A stretch of 64,000 bases of DNA from Ignavibacteriae bacterium HGW-Ignavibacteriae-4 (lineage in GTDB: Bacteria > Bacteroidota > Ignavibacteria > Kapaibacteriales > UBA2268). Positions 9,771 through 20,100 of this stretch are shown piece after piece (position 1 is the first letter of the stretch; each line of letters starts with the position of its first letter). The stretch spans positions 1 through 64,000 of the forward strand of contig PGYR01000002.1 in assembly GCA_002839765.1 (NCBI GenBank). Reading direction: 5' to 3'. Both the position numbers and the translations under genes were made by a program. Under the pieces are notes generated by a model that was not told the DNA's origin, ran no database searches, and saw only the letters and a list, made by a program, of their open reading frames with translations.

Positions 9771-10205
9771 CTACTTCAACCATCCTCTTTTGGTAACAGA
9801 GTCAGCATACCAAACAAGGAAAAAGCCTACTATAACTATCATCACTGGCATAATCAAAGCTGTTACACCTTTGACAGCCATAGTATTACTGAAAAATATG
9901 TTGTAAGTCATCTGAGGTACAATGCCAACAAGAGAGATAATGAAAGCAACTTTAGCCCATTTCTTTCTCATTAGTAAACCGATACAACCTATAATTCCGC
10001 CAAAGACTGCAATTGCAAATACAATATAAGTCCAAAAGGGAAAGCTATTGTAAAGTTCCTGCTCGGCTAATGGTAATGCCTCCATCATTTGATCTTTCAT
10101 TATAGTTAGGCTTAAAAAAGAGACTAAACCCATTAGATTCCACAAAAGAAAGATAACAGCTGCAACCCAATACCAAGAAGGTACTTGTATAGATTGGTTT
10201 CTCAT
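9771..10205 (-). CDS. Conserved small integral membrane protein (about 4 TM)
   Basis: 144 aa with four hydrophobic segments; no catalytic motif recognised. Confidence 0.65.
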   Translation of the reverse strand: MRNQSIQVPSWYWVAAVIFLLWNLMGLVSFLSLTIMKDQMMEALPLAEQELYNSFPFWTYIVFAIAVFGGIIGCIGLLMRKKWAKVAFIISLVGIVPQMTYNIFFSNTMAVKGVTALIMPVMIVIVGFFLVWYADSVTKRGWLK

Positions 10206-10366
10206 AGTAATTGCTCCAAATATTGTTAATCTGTAATTAATAATATTCCTAATATACTATAATCTATCAAATTACAATGCTTTATCATTTATTTTTTAGG
10301 TTGATAGAAGTAAATTAATTTATCCAAATCTTATCCATATTTTATCTGAATAATCTTATAACAAAA

Positions 10367-11179
10367 TTACTTAGTCAATTTTTTACTGATTTTTAACCAC
10401 AATTTAGAGGGTAACATTGGTTCTATTAATTGTCCGAAGTAATTAGAAGAAGTTTTTTCACCAATACCAAACTTCTCTGGTTCATGGTTAGGGCATTTAT
10501 AAGTACCAAAAATGATGTCCATCAGAGGAGAAATATTTGCATAATTACCTCCCCTTCTATCTAAATCATGATGCCAATGGTGAAGCTCAGGTGCACCTAT
10601 TATTTTTTTAATTGGTCCAATAGGTAACATTACATTAGAATGAATATATATTGCCCAAATCCCACGAAAAGCAATAACTCCAGCAATAGATTCTAACGGA
10701 AATCCCATAACAAAAGCTGGTAAATTAATCAGCCCTATTGTATAAATTGAATCTAATGGATGCTCTCTATGAGCGGCTAGCCAATCCAAATGCTCTGCAC
10801 TATGGTGCACTTTATGGAACCTCCAAAGGAAATCAACTCTATGCTGTAATCTATGCCCCCAATAGATTAGCAAGTCACTAAGCAATAATACCTCGATTAC
10901 TTGCAACAAGAAAGGCTGAGATTGAATTGCTGTTTGAAACTCAATTGGAATAAATGATGTTAGTGAATCACCAAAATAATCCAATGTCCATAAAACTAAA
11001 CTACTCCATAGTAAATATTGGCCTAAGAAAAAGCAGAAGTCAAGAAACCAATAGGGTCTAAATACTTTCTGTTCTTTTTTTGCTGGAAAGACTTTTTCCA
11101 TAGGGATAAATACTAAAGAAAGAAACAACAAACTAAGAATGGCTACTTCTAAAAGTTCATATAATTCAACAATATCCAT
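10367..11179 (-). CDS. Sterol desaturase / fatty acid hydroxylase family membrane protein
   Basis: Histidine clusters HRLQHR, HKVHHSAEH, HHWHHD. Confidence 0.9.
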   Translation of the reverse strand: MDIVELYELLEVAILSLLFLSLVFIPMEKVFPAKKEQKVFRPYWFLDFCFFLGQYLLWSSLVLWTLDYFGDSLTSFIPIEFQTAIQSQPFLLQVIEVLLLSDLLIYWGHRLQHRVDFLWRFHKVHHSAEHLDWLAAHREHPLDSIYTIGLINLPAFVMGFPLESIAGVIAFRGIWAIYIHSNVMLPIGPIKKIIGAPELHHWHHDLDRRGGNYANISPLMDIIFGTYKCPNHEPEKFGIGEKTSSNYFGQLIEPMLPSKLWLKISKKLTK

Positions 11180-11586
11180 TAATCTATTATAGTATCAGTG
11201 TATTTAGCATCTTCTATTAGTTGTCTTAATTTACTAGGCGTAGAAAGTATTAAAGATTTCGAACTTGATATACCTGGATCTACATTATTCCTATTTGTCG
11301 AATCTGAAACTTTGTATTGTGCTGTTTCATAGGCCTTTACTATTCTGTTCTTTAAAAATTGTGATTCTTCTTTTGCAATATTTGCTTTGCTAATTTTAAT
11401 AATATTATTTTTTTTGATTGTATCTCTTTGAGAATTTTTGGTCTGATTATTCAATGCACTACCATTTGGACTTACTGGTACACTAGATTTTTTTCCTCCA
11501 AAATATCCCGACCTAAAAGCAATAAATATTGTTATCAATGATAAAAATAGTATGATTGTTGCTGATTTTATAATTATCTGTTTCAT
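11179..11586 (-). CDS. Hypothetical single-TM protein
   Basis: N-terminal hydrophobic helix then polar low-complexity region; 1-nt overlap with the desaturase gene. Confidence 0.5.
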   Translation of the reverse strand: MKQIIIKSATIILFLSLITIFIAFRSGYFGGKKSSVPVSPNGSALNNQTKNSQRDTIKKNNIIKISKANIAKEESQFLKNRIVKAYETAQYKVSDSTNRNNVDPGISSSKSLILSTPSKLRQLIEDAKYTDTIID

Positions 11587-11654
11587 TTTATTTTTGCTTT
11601 ATCCTTTTTACCTTACTAATTTAATAAATTATTATAACTAAAACCAACATAACC

Positions 11655-12212
11655 ATGCCACATATAAAGATTATAAGACACGAAGACGCAACAGGAGAAC
11701 TCAAAGTTGCCTACGACAATCTGGTAGGAAGTAGAGGCAAAGTATCGAATGTAATGGCTATCCATAGCTTATTGCCTGAGACTATGACGGCTCATCTGGA
11801 ACTATACAAGTCAATCCTATTTAATAAAAAAGGGATAGATAGAAAGTTAGCTGAGATGATAGCCGTTACAGTATCTAAATCAAACAAATGTGAATATTGT
11901 ATTCATCACCATTTGGAAGCATTGTCTCATTTTTTGAAAGATGAGGTAGAATTGGAGAAGTTTTTGGCAGACCCAACTTCGGTGGAAGATGAGAAATTGA
12001 AAGTAGTTGTTAGATACGCACAGAAGCTGACATTGCATCCAAGCGAGGTTATCAAAAATGATATTGATGAGCTTTTGGGATTGGGATATACAGACACAGA
12101 AGTGCTAAATATTGTTCTTACAATAAATTATTTCAACTTTGTAAATCGAAATGTTTTAGCATTGGGAGTAGAGTTCAACCAAGAAGAACTAAAAGGTTAT
12201 AAATATTCTTAA
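11655..12212 (+). CDS. AhpD-like / carboxymuconolactone decarboxylase family peroxidase-related protein
   Basis: CEYCIHHH CxxC...H motif in an AhpD-like helical fold; about 185 aa. Confidence 0.85.
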   Translation: MPHIKIIRHEDATGELKVAYDNLVGSRGKVSNVMAIHSLLPETMTAHLELYKSILFNKKGIDRKLAEMIAVTVSKSNKCEYCIHHHLEALSHFLKDEVELEKFLADPTSVEDEKLKVVVRYAQKLTLHPSEVIKNDIDELLGLGYTDTEVLNIVLTINYFNFVNRNVLALGVEFNQEELKGYKYS

Positions 12213-12342
12213 GGGCAAACGATAATGGTGTAACTGAAAGTAGTCTGAATATCCTTAAATTCGGTGAATTCTGATTCAGACAAATAGACTTTTTGGTCGC
12301 TATGCTCCCTCTGACTTTTACAAGAGGGACGAATTTCATCTA

Positions 12343-12906
12343 TTAACTCAGATTTGCTTTTATTACTTGTTCTAGATCATTGAATGCTGTTTGCAATACA
12401 TCATTGAGGATAGAGTGATCGAATAGCTCTTTGTATTCAAGCTCTTCTTTTGCTCTCTCTAGTCTGGTGTTTAGCTCTTCTGGGCTTTCTGTACTTCGTT
12501 TTTCTAATCTACGTTGTAGCTCTTCGAAGCTAGGTGGATAGATGAATAATAGAAGTGTATCATCAGGGAAGTTTCTTCTTAGAGACACAGCTCCTTTAAC
12601 ATCTACGTCGAATAGTATAGAGTTGCCAGAGTTTATATGCTTTTTGATTTCTGATTTCAGAGTCCCGTAGTAATTGCCAAATATTTGCTCGTATTCTGCA
12701 AATTCACCGTTCGCTACTTTTTCTTCGAATTCCTCTTTTGTGAGGAAGAAATAATCTTTACCATTAACTTCTCCTTCTCTTATCTTGCGAGTAGTGCAAG
12801 ACACTGAGAAACGAATCTCTGGATACAAAGTCATCAGATAATTGGCTAATGTAGATTTGCCACCACCACTAGGAGAAGATAGAACTATAAGCTTTTTCTT
12901 AAACAT
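12343..12906 (-). CDS. gmk: Guanylate kinase
   Basis: P-loop LSSPSGGGKSTL; VSCTTRKIREGEVNGKDYFF. Confidence 0.95.
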   Translation of the reverse strand: MFKKKLIVLSSPSGGGKSTLANYLMTLYPEIRFSVSCTTRKIREGEVNGKDYFFLTKEEFEEKVANGEFAEYEQIFGNYYGTLKSEIKKHINSGNSILFDVDVKGAVSLRRNFPDDTLLLFIYPPSFEELQRRLEKRSTESPEELNTRLERAKEELEYKELFDHSILNDVLQTAFNDLEQVIKANLS

Positions 12907-14846
12907 TATCCTTCCGCTTCTTTCTCGCCACCCGGCTGGTTGAGCTGTGCAAATAGCTCCATTATCTCAGTTATAGTGCCAGTACCTACGTCGCCTTTTG
13001 TGTGCTGACGTATAGAAACTGTTTCGCTTTCTTGCTCTCTATCGCCTATTATCAAAGCGTAAGGTATTTTAGCTTGTTCGGACTCGGCTATTTTACGACC
13101 TACACCTTCCGAACGATTATCGAATTTCACTCTATAGCCAGAAGCTAATAGTGAGTTAACAATTTTTTCAGCGAAATCATTTTGTCTATCAGTAATAGGT
13201 AATACGCTAACCTGCACAGGTGCAATCCAAAATGGGAAATTCCCTGCATAATGCTCTATAAGTATAGAGATAAATCGCTCCATAGACCCGAATGGTGCAC
13301 GGTGTATGATAACTGGACGGTGTGGTGCATTGTCTGAGCCAATGTATTCTAACTCGAATCTCTCAGGCATTACATAATCCACTTGCACTGTACCCAATTG
13401 CCATTTTCTACCAATAGCATCACGTACGATGAAATCAATTTTTGGACCGTAGAAAGACGCTTCACCTAATCCAATGAAATAATTCAATTCCAATTGGTCA
13501 GCGACTTCTTTTACTACTCTTTCTGATTTTTCCCATCCTTCTTCGTCGCCAGCATATTTGCCTTCTTGGTCATCACGGAATGATAGACGTGTAGTTACTT
13601 CCATATCGAAAGTCTCGAACACAAGCTGAGTTAGCTCTATACAGTTGATTAGCTCATCTTTTAGCTGCTCTTCTGTACAGTAAATGTGTGCATCATCTTG
13701 AGTAAATCCACGCACGCGCGACATACCGTTCAACTCACCCGATTGCTCGTAACGATAAACAGTACCGAACTCAGCTATACGCACTGGCAAATCACGATAA
13801 GAACGCTGCTCTGAGCTATATATCTGATGGTGATGAGGGCAGTTCATAGGCTTTAGCATATACTCTTCTTCTTCCACGCTCATTGGTGCGAATTGGGATT
13901 CAGAATAATAAGGATAGTGACCAGAAGTTTTGTAAAGTTCTAAGTTCCCAATATGTGGTGTGATTACCTCTTGATAACCACGTTTTAATAATTCTTCTTT
14001 TATAAACCCTTCTAATTTACGACGAAGTATAGTACCATTAGGTAACCAAACTGGTAATCCACGACCAATTTTCTGGCTTATCATATAGATGCCTAACTCA
14101 GGGCCTAATTTTTTGTGGTCACGTCTTTGTGCTTCGGCTCTCATTTCCAAAAACTCATCTAGCATAGACGCTTTCGGGAATGTAATACCGTATATACGAG
14201 TTAATGTTGCATTGTCGCTATCGCCTCTCCAATAAGCTGAAGCTGTTGATAGTAACTTGACTGCTTTGATTTCGCCTGTGTTTGGTATATGACCACCACG
14301 ACATAAATCTTTGAAATTACCTTGAGTACAGAAAGTTATTGGCTGACCTTTTAGTCCATCCAACAAGTCCAACTTGTACTCGTTTCCTTTCTCTTTGTAA
14401 AATTCATAAGCTTCTTCCCAAGTAGATTTAGACATTACAAAGTCCGATTTTAACTTAGCAAGTTCTTTCATTTTGCTTTCTATTTTCGGGAAATCATCTG
14501 ATGATAATGTCTCTTCACCGGGCATATCTATATCATAGTAAAATCCACTTTCAATAGATGGGCCTATACCGAATTTCACCCCAGGGTATAGCTCTTGTAG
14601 TGCCTCTGCTAGTAAATGGGCAGACGAGTGCCAGAAGAAATCTTTCCCCTCATCGTCATTAAAGGTTACAAATTTAATAGTGCTATCTTCATTGATAGGG
14701 CTATGGAGTTCATATTTTACATTATTGTTCAAGACAATGCCTAATGCATTGCGGGCTAAGCCGTGAGATATAGATTTTGCTATCTCGTAGCCATTAGTGC
14801 CTTGAGGGAATTCCTTTACGTTGCCATCTGGAAATGTGATTTTCAT
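12906..14846 (-). CDS. thrS: Threonyl-tRNA synthetase
   Basis: TGS domain start; HSSAHLLAEALQELYP; class II motifs MNCPHHHQIY, RVRGFTQDDAHIYC; TAATG overlap with gmk. Confidence 0.97.
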   Translation of the reverse strand: MKITFPDGNVKEFPQGTNGYEIAKSISHGLARNALGIVLNNNVKYELHSPINEDSTIKFVTFNDDEGKDFFWHSSAHLLAEALQELYPGVKFGIGPSIESGFYYDIDMPGEETLSSDDFPKIESKMKELAKLKSDFVMSKSTWEEAYEFYKEKGNEYKLDLLDGLKGQPITFCTQGNFKDLCRGGHIPNTGEIKAVKLLSTASAYWRGDSDNATLTRIYGITFPKASMLDEFLEMRAEAQRRDHKKLGPELGIYMISQKIGRGLPVWLPNGTILRRKLEGFIKEELLKRGYQEVITPHIGNLELYKTSGHYPYYSESQFAPMSVEEEEYMLKPMNCPHHHQIYSSEQRSYRDLPVRIAEFGTVYRYEQSGELNGMSRVRGFTQDDAHIYCTEEQLKDELINCIELTQLVFETFDMEVTTRLSFRDDQEGKYAGDEEGWEKSERVVKEVADQLELNYFIGLGEASFYGPKIDFIVRDAIGRKWQLGTVQVDYVMPERFELEYIGSDNAPHRPVIIHRAPFGSMERFISILIEHYAGNFPFWIAPVQVSVLPITDRQNDFAEKIVNSLLASGYRVKFDNRSEGVGRKIAESEQAKIPYALIIGDREQESETVSIRQHTKGDVGTGTITEIMELFAQLNQPGGEKEAEG

Positions 14847-14981
14847 AATAGTTAAGCTAGTTTTGGTCTTAAAATAGACTACAAATATAAAAACTAATGA
14901 GTAAATAATCGTAATAATATGTAAGTCTCGTATAATTCATTATTTTTGTAGTTGATATATTAATTAAAAATCGGAGAAGCA

Positions 14982-15755
14982 ATGAAAAGAATATTATTAC
15001 TAATGTCGGTACTTATGTTACCGATGTTCCTAACGGCACAAGACGACGAAATAGATAACCTACCTTTCGATAATGAGCCACTAAGAGATGACGCTCGTAC
15101 ATATTTCGTATTAGCTGGTGGTGTTACTTATGACTATCTAATGATTAACGAAGATAATTTGAATTCATTTTTGAATAACTCAGACGATTTAAAACTATCT
15201 GGACCGATGCAGTTAACAGGTGGTCAAGGAGTACTAGGTGTTCCTTGGGTAAAAAATCTAAGATTAGGAGTGTTTGGTTATGGTGGGAGTATAGAGTCAG
15301 ATATATCTAAAATACCAGGAAAAACGGAATCGGGTGAAGACATTATTAATAACTTGCAAACTAACTTAACAGCAAGTATGTTTGGGTTTAGCGCTCATTA
15401 TGGCTATGTACCTTTTGAACATTTCGCAATATTAGGTGGAGTTAATGCTGGCTGGGGAGATGTTACGTATGAAAGTCACTTTTCAACTGATCAACTACAT
15501 GATTCATTTAATCTAGCTGGGACAGGTAATAATAAATTAGAAAAGAACTTTTTCTTTGTCATGCCTAATATCCAATTAGAATATGCTATTACTAGCTATA
15601 TTATATTGAGAGCTGACGCAAGTTATAATATGACAGTAGGGCAGGATACGGATTGGACTCAAAATACTCTAGGAACAAACACAGTAAACCCAGACTTCAA
15701 TTTAGATGGTATGAAAGTTGGATTTGGGGTAATGATTGGTCTAGCTAATTTCTAA
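14982..15755 (+). CDS. Outer membrane beta-barrel-like protein, paralog 1
   Basis: Signal MKRILLLMSVLMLPMFLTAQ; alternating hydrophobic strands; followed by a tandem paralog. Confidence 0.75.
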   Translation: MKRILLLMSVLMLPMFLTAQDDEIDNLPFDNEPLRDDARTYFVLAGGVTYDYLMINEDNLNSFLNNSDDLKLSGPMQLTGGQGVLGVPWVKNLRLGVFGYGGSIESDISKIPGKTESGEDIINNLQTNLTASMFGFSAHYGYVPFEHFAILGGVNAGWGDVTYESHFSTDQLHDSFNLAGTGNNKLEKNFFFVMPNIQLEYAITSYIILRADASYNMTVGQDTDWTQNTLGTNTVNPDFNLDGMKVGFGVMIGLANF

Positions 15756-15770
15756 TATCAAGTTTAAAAT

Positions 15771-16544
15771 ATGAATATGAAAAAAATATTATTACTTATG
15801 TCGGTACTTATGCTTCCGATGTTCCTAACGGCGCAGGACGATGAAATGGACTTGCCTTTTGAAAACGAACCATTAAAACAGGTGTCTCGAGATTATTTCG
15901 TATTAGCTGGTGGTGTTACATTTGATTGGCTAATGATAAAAGAAGATAATCTGAATTCGATCTGTGATTGTCCAGAACTACTACTCTCGGCACCAATTCA
16001 GTTGACAGGTGGCCAAGGAGTTACTGGTATTCCGTGGGTGAAAAACCTAAGATTAGGTGTTTTCGGTTATGGAGGTAGTTTACAGTCAGATCAGATTGAT
16101 TATCCAATGTTAACTGCTCAGGATTCAGTAATATTTGGGAAAAAGCAAGTGAATTTAACTGCAAGCATGTTTGGGTTTAGTATGCACTATGGATATGTCC
16201 CATTTGAGCACTTTGCAATATTAGCTGGTGTTAATGCTGGTTGGGGTGATATTACTTATGAAATATTTGCCTCTTCAACTACAATTGATGATGTTAAACA
16301 AGTTGGTGCTTTTGGGACTGATAGATTTGAGAAAAATTACTTTTTCGCAATGCCCAATATCCAGTTAGAATATGCTCTTGCAAATTTCATTATACTAAGA
16401 GCTGATGCTAGTTACAACCTAACAATAGGCCAAGATACAAAGTGGACGCACAACACAATTGGAACTTCAACAATTAACCCCAATTTCGATATATCTGGAT
16501 TGAAAGTCGGATTTGGAGTAATGGTTGGTTTAGTAAATTTTTAA
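15771..16544 (+). CDS. Outer membrane beta-barrel-like protein, paralog 2
   Basis: Same length and about the same sequence as 14982-15755; ends in KVGFGVMVGLVNF. Confidence 0.75.
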   Translation: MNMKKILLLMSVLMLPMFLTAQDDEMDLPFENEPLKQVSRDYFVLAGGVTFDWLMIKEDNLNSICDCPELLLSAPIQLTGGQGVTGIPWVKNLRLGVFGYGGSLQSDQIDYPMLTAQDSVIFGKKQVNLTASMFGFSMHYGYVPFEHFAILAGVNAGWGDITYEIFASSTTIDDVKQVGAFGTDRFEKNYFFAMPNIQLEYALANFIILRADASYNLTIGQDTKWTHNTIGTSTINPNFDISGLKVGFGVMVGLVNF

Positions 16545-16557
16545 TTAAATTTTTATA

Positions 16558-16587
16558 TTTGGAATTAAAAAAATATTCTTATATTTG
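16558..16587 (+). promoter_or_regulatory. Bacteroidota-type promoter upstream of the tRNA gene
   Basis: TTTG (16558-16561), 18-nt spacer, TATATTTG (16580-16587); matches the TTTG / TAnnTTTG consensus. Confidence 0.65.
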
Positions 16588-16624
16588 AAACTCTGTTATA
16601 AACAGAAATGGAATAATAGAAAAA

Positions 16625-16698
16625 GGGCTCATAGCTCAGTTGGTTAGAGCAACGGACTCATAATCCGTTGGCCGGGGGTTCAAGTCCCTCTGGGCCCA
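16625..16698 (+). tRNA. tRNA with CAT anticodon (Met, or Ile2 if lysidinylated)
   Basis: GGGCTCA/TGGGCCC acceptor, anticodon loop CTCATAA, T-arm GGGGGTTCAAGTCCCTC; no encoded CCA. Confidence 0.93.
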
Positions 16699-16735
16699 CA
16701 ACTTATGATGTTACTTGACACATCATGAGACAATT

Positions 16736-16784
16736 AAACCCCATTTGAACGCCGTTATAGGCTAATAGATGGGGTTTTTTTATT
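16736..16784 (+). terminator. Rho-independent terminator downstream of the tRNA
   Basis: AAACCCCAT (16736-16744) / ATGGGGTTT (16769-16777) plus T-rich tail. Confidence 0.7.
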
Positions 16785-17137
16785 TTGCAATGTGTCATGC
16801 TGTTTCACTACATTTCACGATAAATAACACGATTTCTAGCACGATTCATTTTCTCACCCAATTCTTCACTATTTCAAATAACATTTACTAAATTTGAATA
16901 ATCATCTCTATTTCATTTGTTACTCCATAAACTTGGCAATTGATTCAGTACTCCTTTTTCTTCTTCCTTTTGAAGTATTGTACTCAGGCTGTGGTTACAT
17001 CTTAGTATAAATTAAAGTAAAATAAACTGATAATTTTTTAATAAAAACATAATAACTATTATTGTATAATAGTATGGAATTAAGTAATTTAGAACGTATA
17101 AAAAAAATACAGTTTTCAATAATTATTAGGAGTATTT

Positions 17138-20100
17138 ATGAAACATTCTCATACAAGTTTTAAAAACAAGGGCAAAATCATCAATTACCTTTTGGTCTTG
17201 ATGATATTTTTCAACTTCCCCAATATTACAGATGCACAGGAAAATCCGATTGTAAAAGTAGTTGTTTCTGCAAAAGAAGGCGATAAAAATCCATTTATTG
17301 AAGTTAAATATGTTTTACGTGAATCAACATTTATTCAAATTGACAGAATTGAAATAATTGATCAGGATCTTAATTTTTACGAATTGAAAGAAAAGGATAT
17401 AAGCGATGCTGACCTAGACGGTGATATCGGTTATACTGAAACTGCTAGTCCTTCCACAAAGACTTTCAATTGGTACTATGAGCCTACACTTACTGACAAT
17501 GATATATCAGGTAAATTAAATGTTAAGATATACCTTAGTGCAAAATCATCCCAACCTGCATCTATAAAGATTCATCTGGGTGATGTTATGCCACAATATG
17601 AAAATCAATCAGGCCCTGTTATCCTGAGAAATTCTGAGGGTCCTACTGATAATTATCAACCATATACAGGACTTTCACCGTTGGGAAATTGGCATAATAC
17701 TTTGCCAGATGCAGCTAAATTCTATGCAATTGGTTCAGTAACGGATTTCCCTGTTTACAGACATAGTTCAAGTAATTTTAATGGAAGGCCTACTTTGCCA
17801 AGTGGTTCTTCATTTTTTGCATTTAATGATGAAACAAAAACAAGACAGATATGGATAAACGCAGCAGCTGGTAAAATGCAGGGACTACCCGGGTCTCAAA
17901 AATTATGGGATTTCCAAATACATTATACCGGTGATGAAAAGTCAGGTACTGCAATTGTAGGTATAGCAAGCGACGGAAGTCCAGATTTAGCATCAACCTC
18001 AACAACTGAGGCCACACTGGAATTAGAATATTCTTCATCTGAAGCTGTGGCTTCAAATGAAATTGAAATAGATAAAAAACCTGCACTTAAGCTAATAGTA
18101 ACTGCGGATAAGGATTATATTGAAAAGCCGGTTGCCCCTAAAGATTCGATACTTTTAAATATAAAAGTAGATAAACCTGACGATAAAGGTGTTTTTAACC
18201 CCGCAGAAGGTGCAAAAGTATTCGTTAGAAATGAGGTAAATAAAGATAATAAATTTGTTGAACTAGGAGGGAAAACTGATGCAAATGGCGAGTTAGTGTA
18301 CTTATACATAATTCCTGATAATACTGAATTTGGTTTATACAGTATTCAAATTTATGCAGAAACTAATGATAGTGATGCACTTAAATCTAAAACAGTAAAA
18401 AGCGTAATAAAAGTTGCACCGGAGCCGGATTTAGAGATTACCTCTGATGAAGAATCATACAAAATATTGCAGGAAGAAACAGTTGAAATAGATCTTATAG
18501 TACGAAATAAAGACGGTGAAATAGTAGAAGGTGCAAGAGTCACTGTAATTAATCCTATTAATCAAGCTGGTTTTGAGGAATATCTTGGAAAAACAGATGC
18601 TGGTGGAAAATTATTATATAAATTTCCTATTCCAAAAGAAACAAAAGATTCAGCTTATGAATTTACTTTCTATGCAAATGAATCACTGGATGAATCTCAA
18701 AAATCTACGCCATTAAAAGTAAGAGTTATAGTTGGTAAAATACCAATTCTGTTGATTAACATAACTCCTAACACTGACTACAAGCTGAAACCCAATGAAT
18801 CGGAAAAAATTGATCTTACAATTACAGAAAACAAAGAGGGTGAAATAGTTCCAGTTAAAGATGCTCAAATATTTATACAAGACGGTTTGAATGGAGATAA
18901 GTCTTTCAGATTTTTGGGAGTAACAAATGCAAATGGAGTAAGGCCGTATGATATTCTGGTTCCCGAAGAAAAAGAAAAAGGTGAATATGAAGTAAAATTC
19001 TATGCTTCAAAGGATAAATACGTTGATTCTGAGAAATCTATTGTAAAAGTTGAAGTAAGTATTGACTCCTGCTGGAAACAAGGCGCTTTGGAGTTCTGTA
19101 CCAAAAGCGGATGGGAAGAGAAAGAAGGAGATCCAATTATAAAATCAAATGGAGAAGTTCTTATAAACAACTTGATATCTTTTAGCGGAACAATGGAAAT
19201 AAATAAAGAAACTCTGAAACTCAAAGCAAATGGTACTTTCTCAGTAAAAGACGTTCCACTTCCTGGAGGCGGTAAAGGGAGCATCACATTAATGAGTGGT
19301 AATCTGGTTGATATTGAACTATTAGGTGCAAATGGAAGTTTTACGAATTTATTGAATCAATCGCTTTCCGCGGCACCAAAAATATGCGGGGTGCAAGTTG
19401 AAAAAATAACAGATATTAAGTTGATAGGTGGTACAAATGCAACAGGTGTTGAAATCAGTGCATCAATTAAAATCCCGGGATTCGCTCCCGGATGTGATGA
19501 AGATGGTAAGAAACCGGTTGATACGGGCATAAAGGTAACTGGTTTAAAGATACAAAGAAATACAGGTATGTATTTTGATGGTTTTGAAGTTACTAATTTA
19601 TCTCCTGCACCAAAATTCTGCCTTAACAAATTAACTTATAACTACGATCAGAAAGCTGACAAACTTGATCTAGGAGCTGAATTCACTGTACCATTTATGA
19701 AAGTTGGTGCAGGTGCGTCATTCAGAAATGCAATGCTTGACAGTGTCGGATTCAAAGGTGAACTGGCAAAAGGAATACCAATTGGAAATACAGGAGTATG
19801 TATATTAGGTTTAGAAGGGAAAGCTCATGGACTTGCATTTCCACCACTTGAACTTACATTTGGCGGGACAGTAAATAACTGCCTTAACAAAGACCTGATG
19901 GAGATAACAGCAAGAGCAGGCTACAAAGCACCATCTACTATATATATCAATGGTGAGGCAAACTTTATGAAGTTGCCGAGTACTACTTATTGGCAAATAA
20001 CAGGTACTCCTGAAATTAGGTTTGACTATAATAATGCATTATTGAAATTGACCTCGCAACTAAAGTGTGGTACTTTTGACGGGAAAGCTTATGTGCTAAA

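Noticed and set aside
12290-12332. Hairpin CCCTC...GAGGG between the AhpD-like gene and gmk as a terminator
   Set aside because: No T-run follows on either strand.
16699-17137. Integrase remnant or att site after the tRNA
   Set aside because: No integrase-like ORF and no second copy of the tRNA 3' end was found by eye; the short reverse-strand peptide reading is not convincing.
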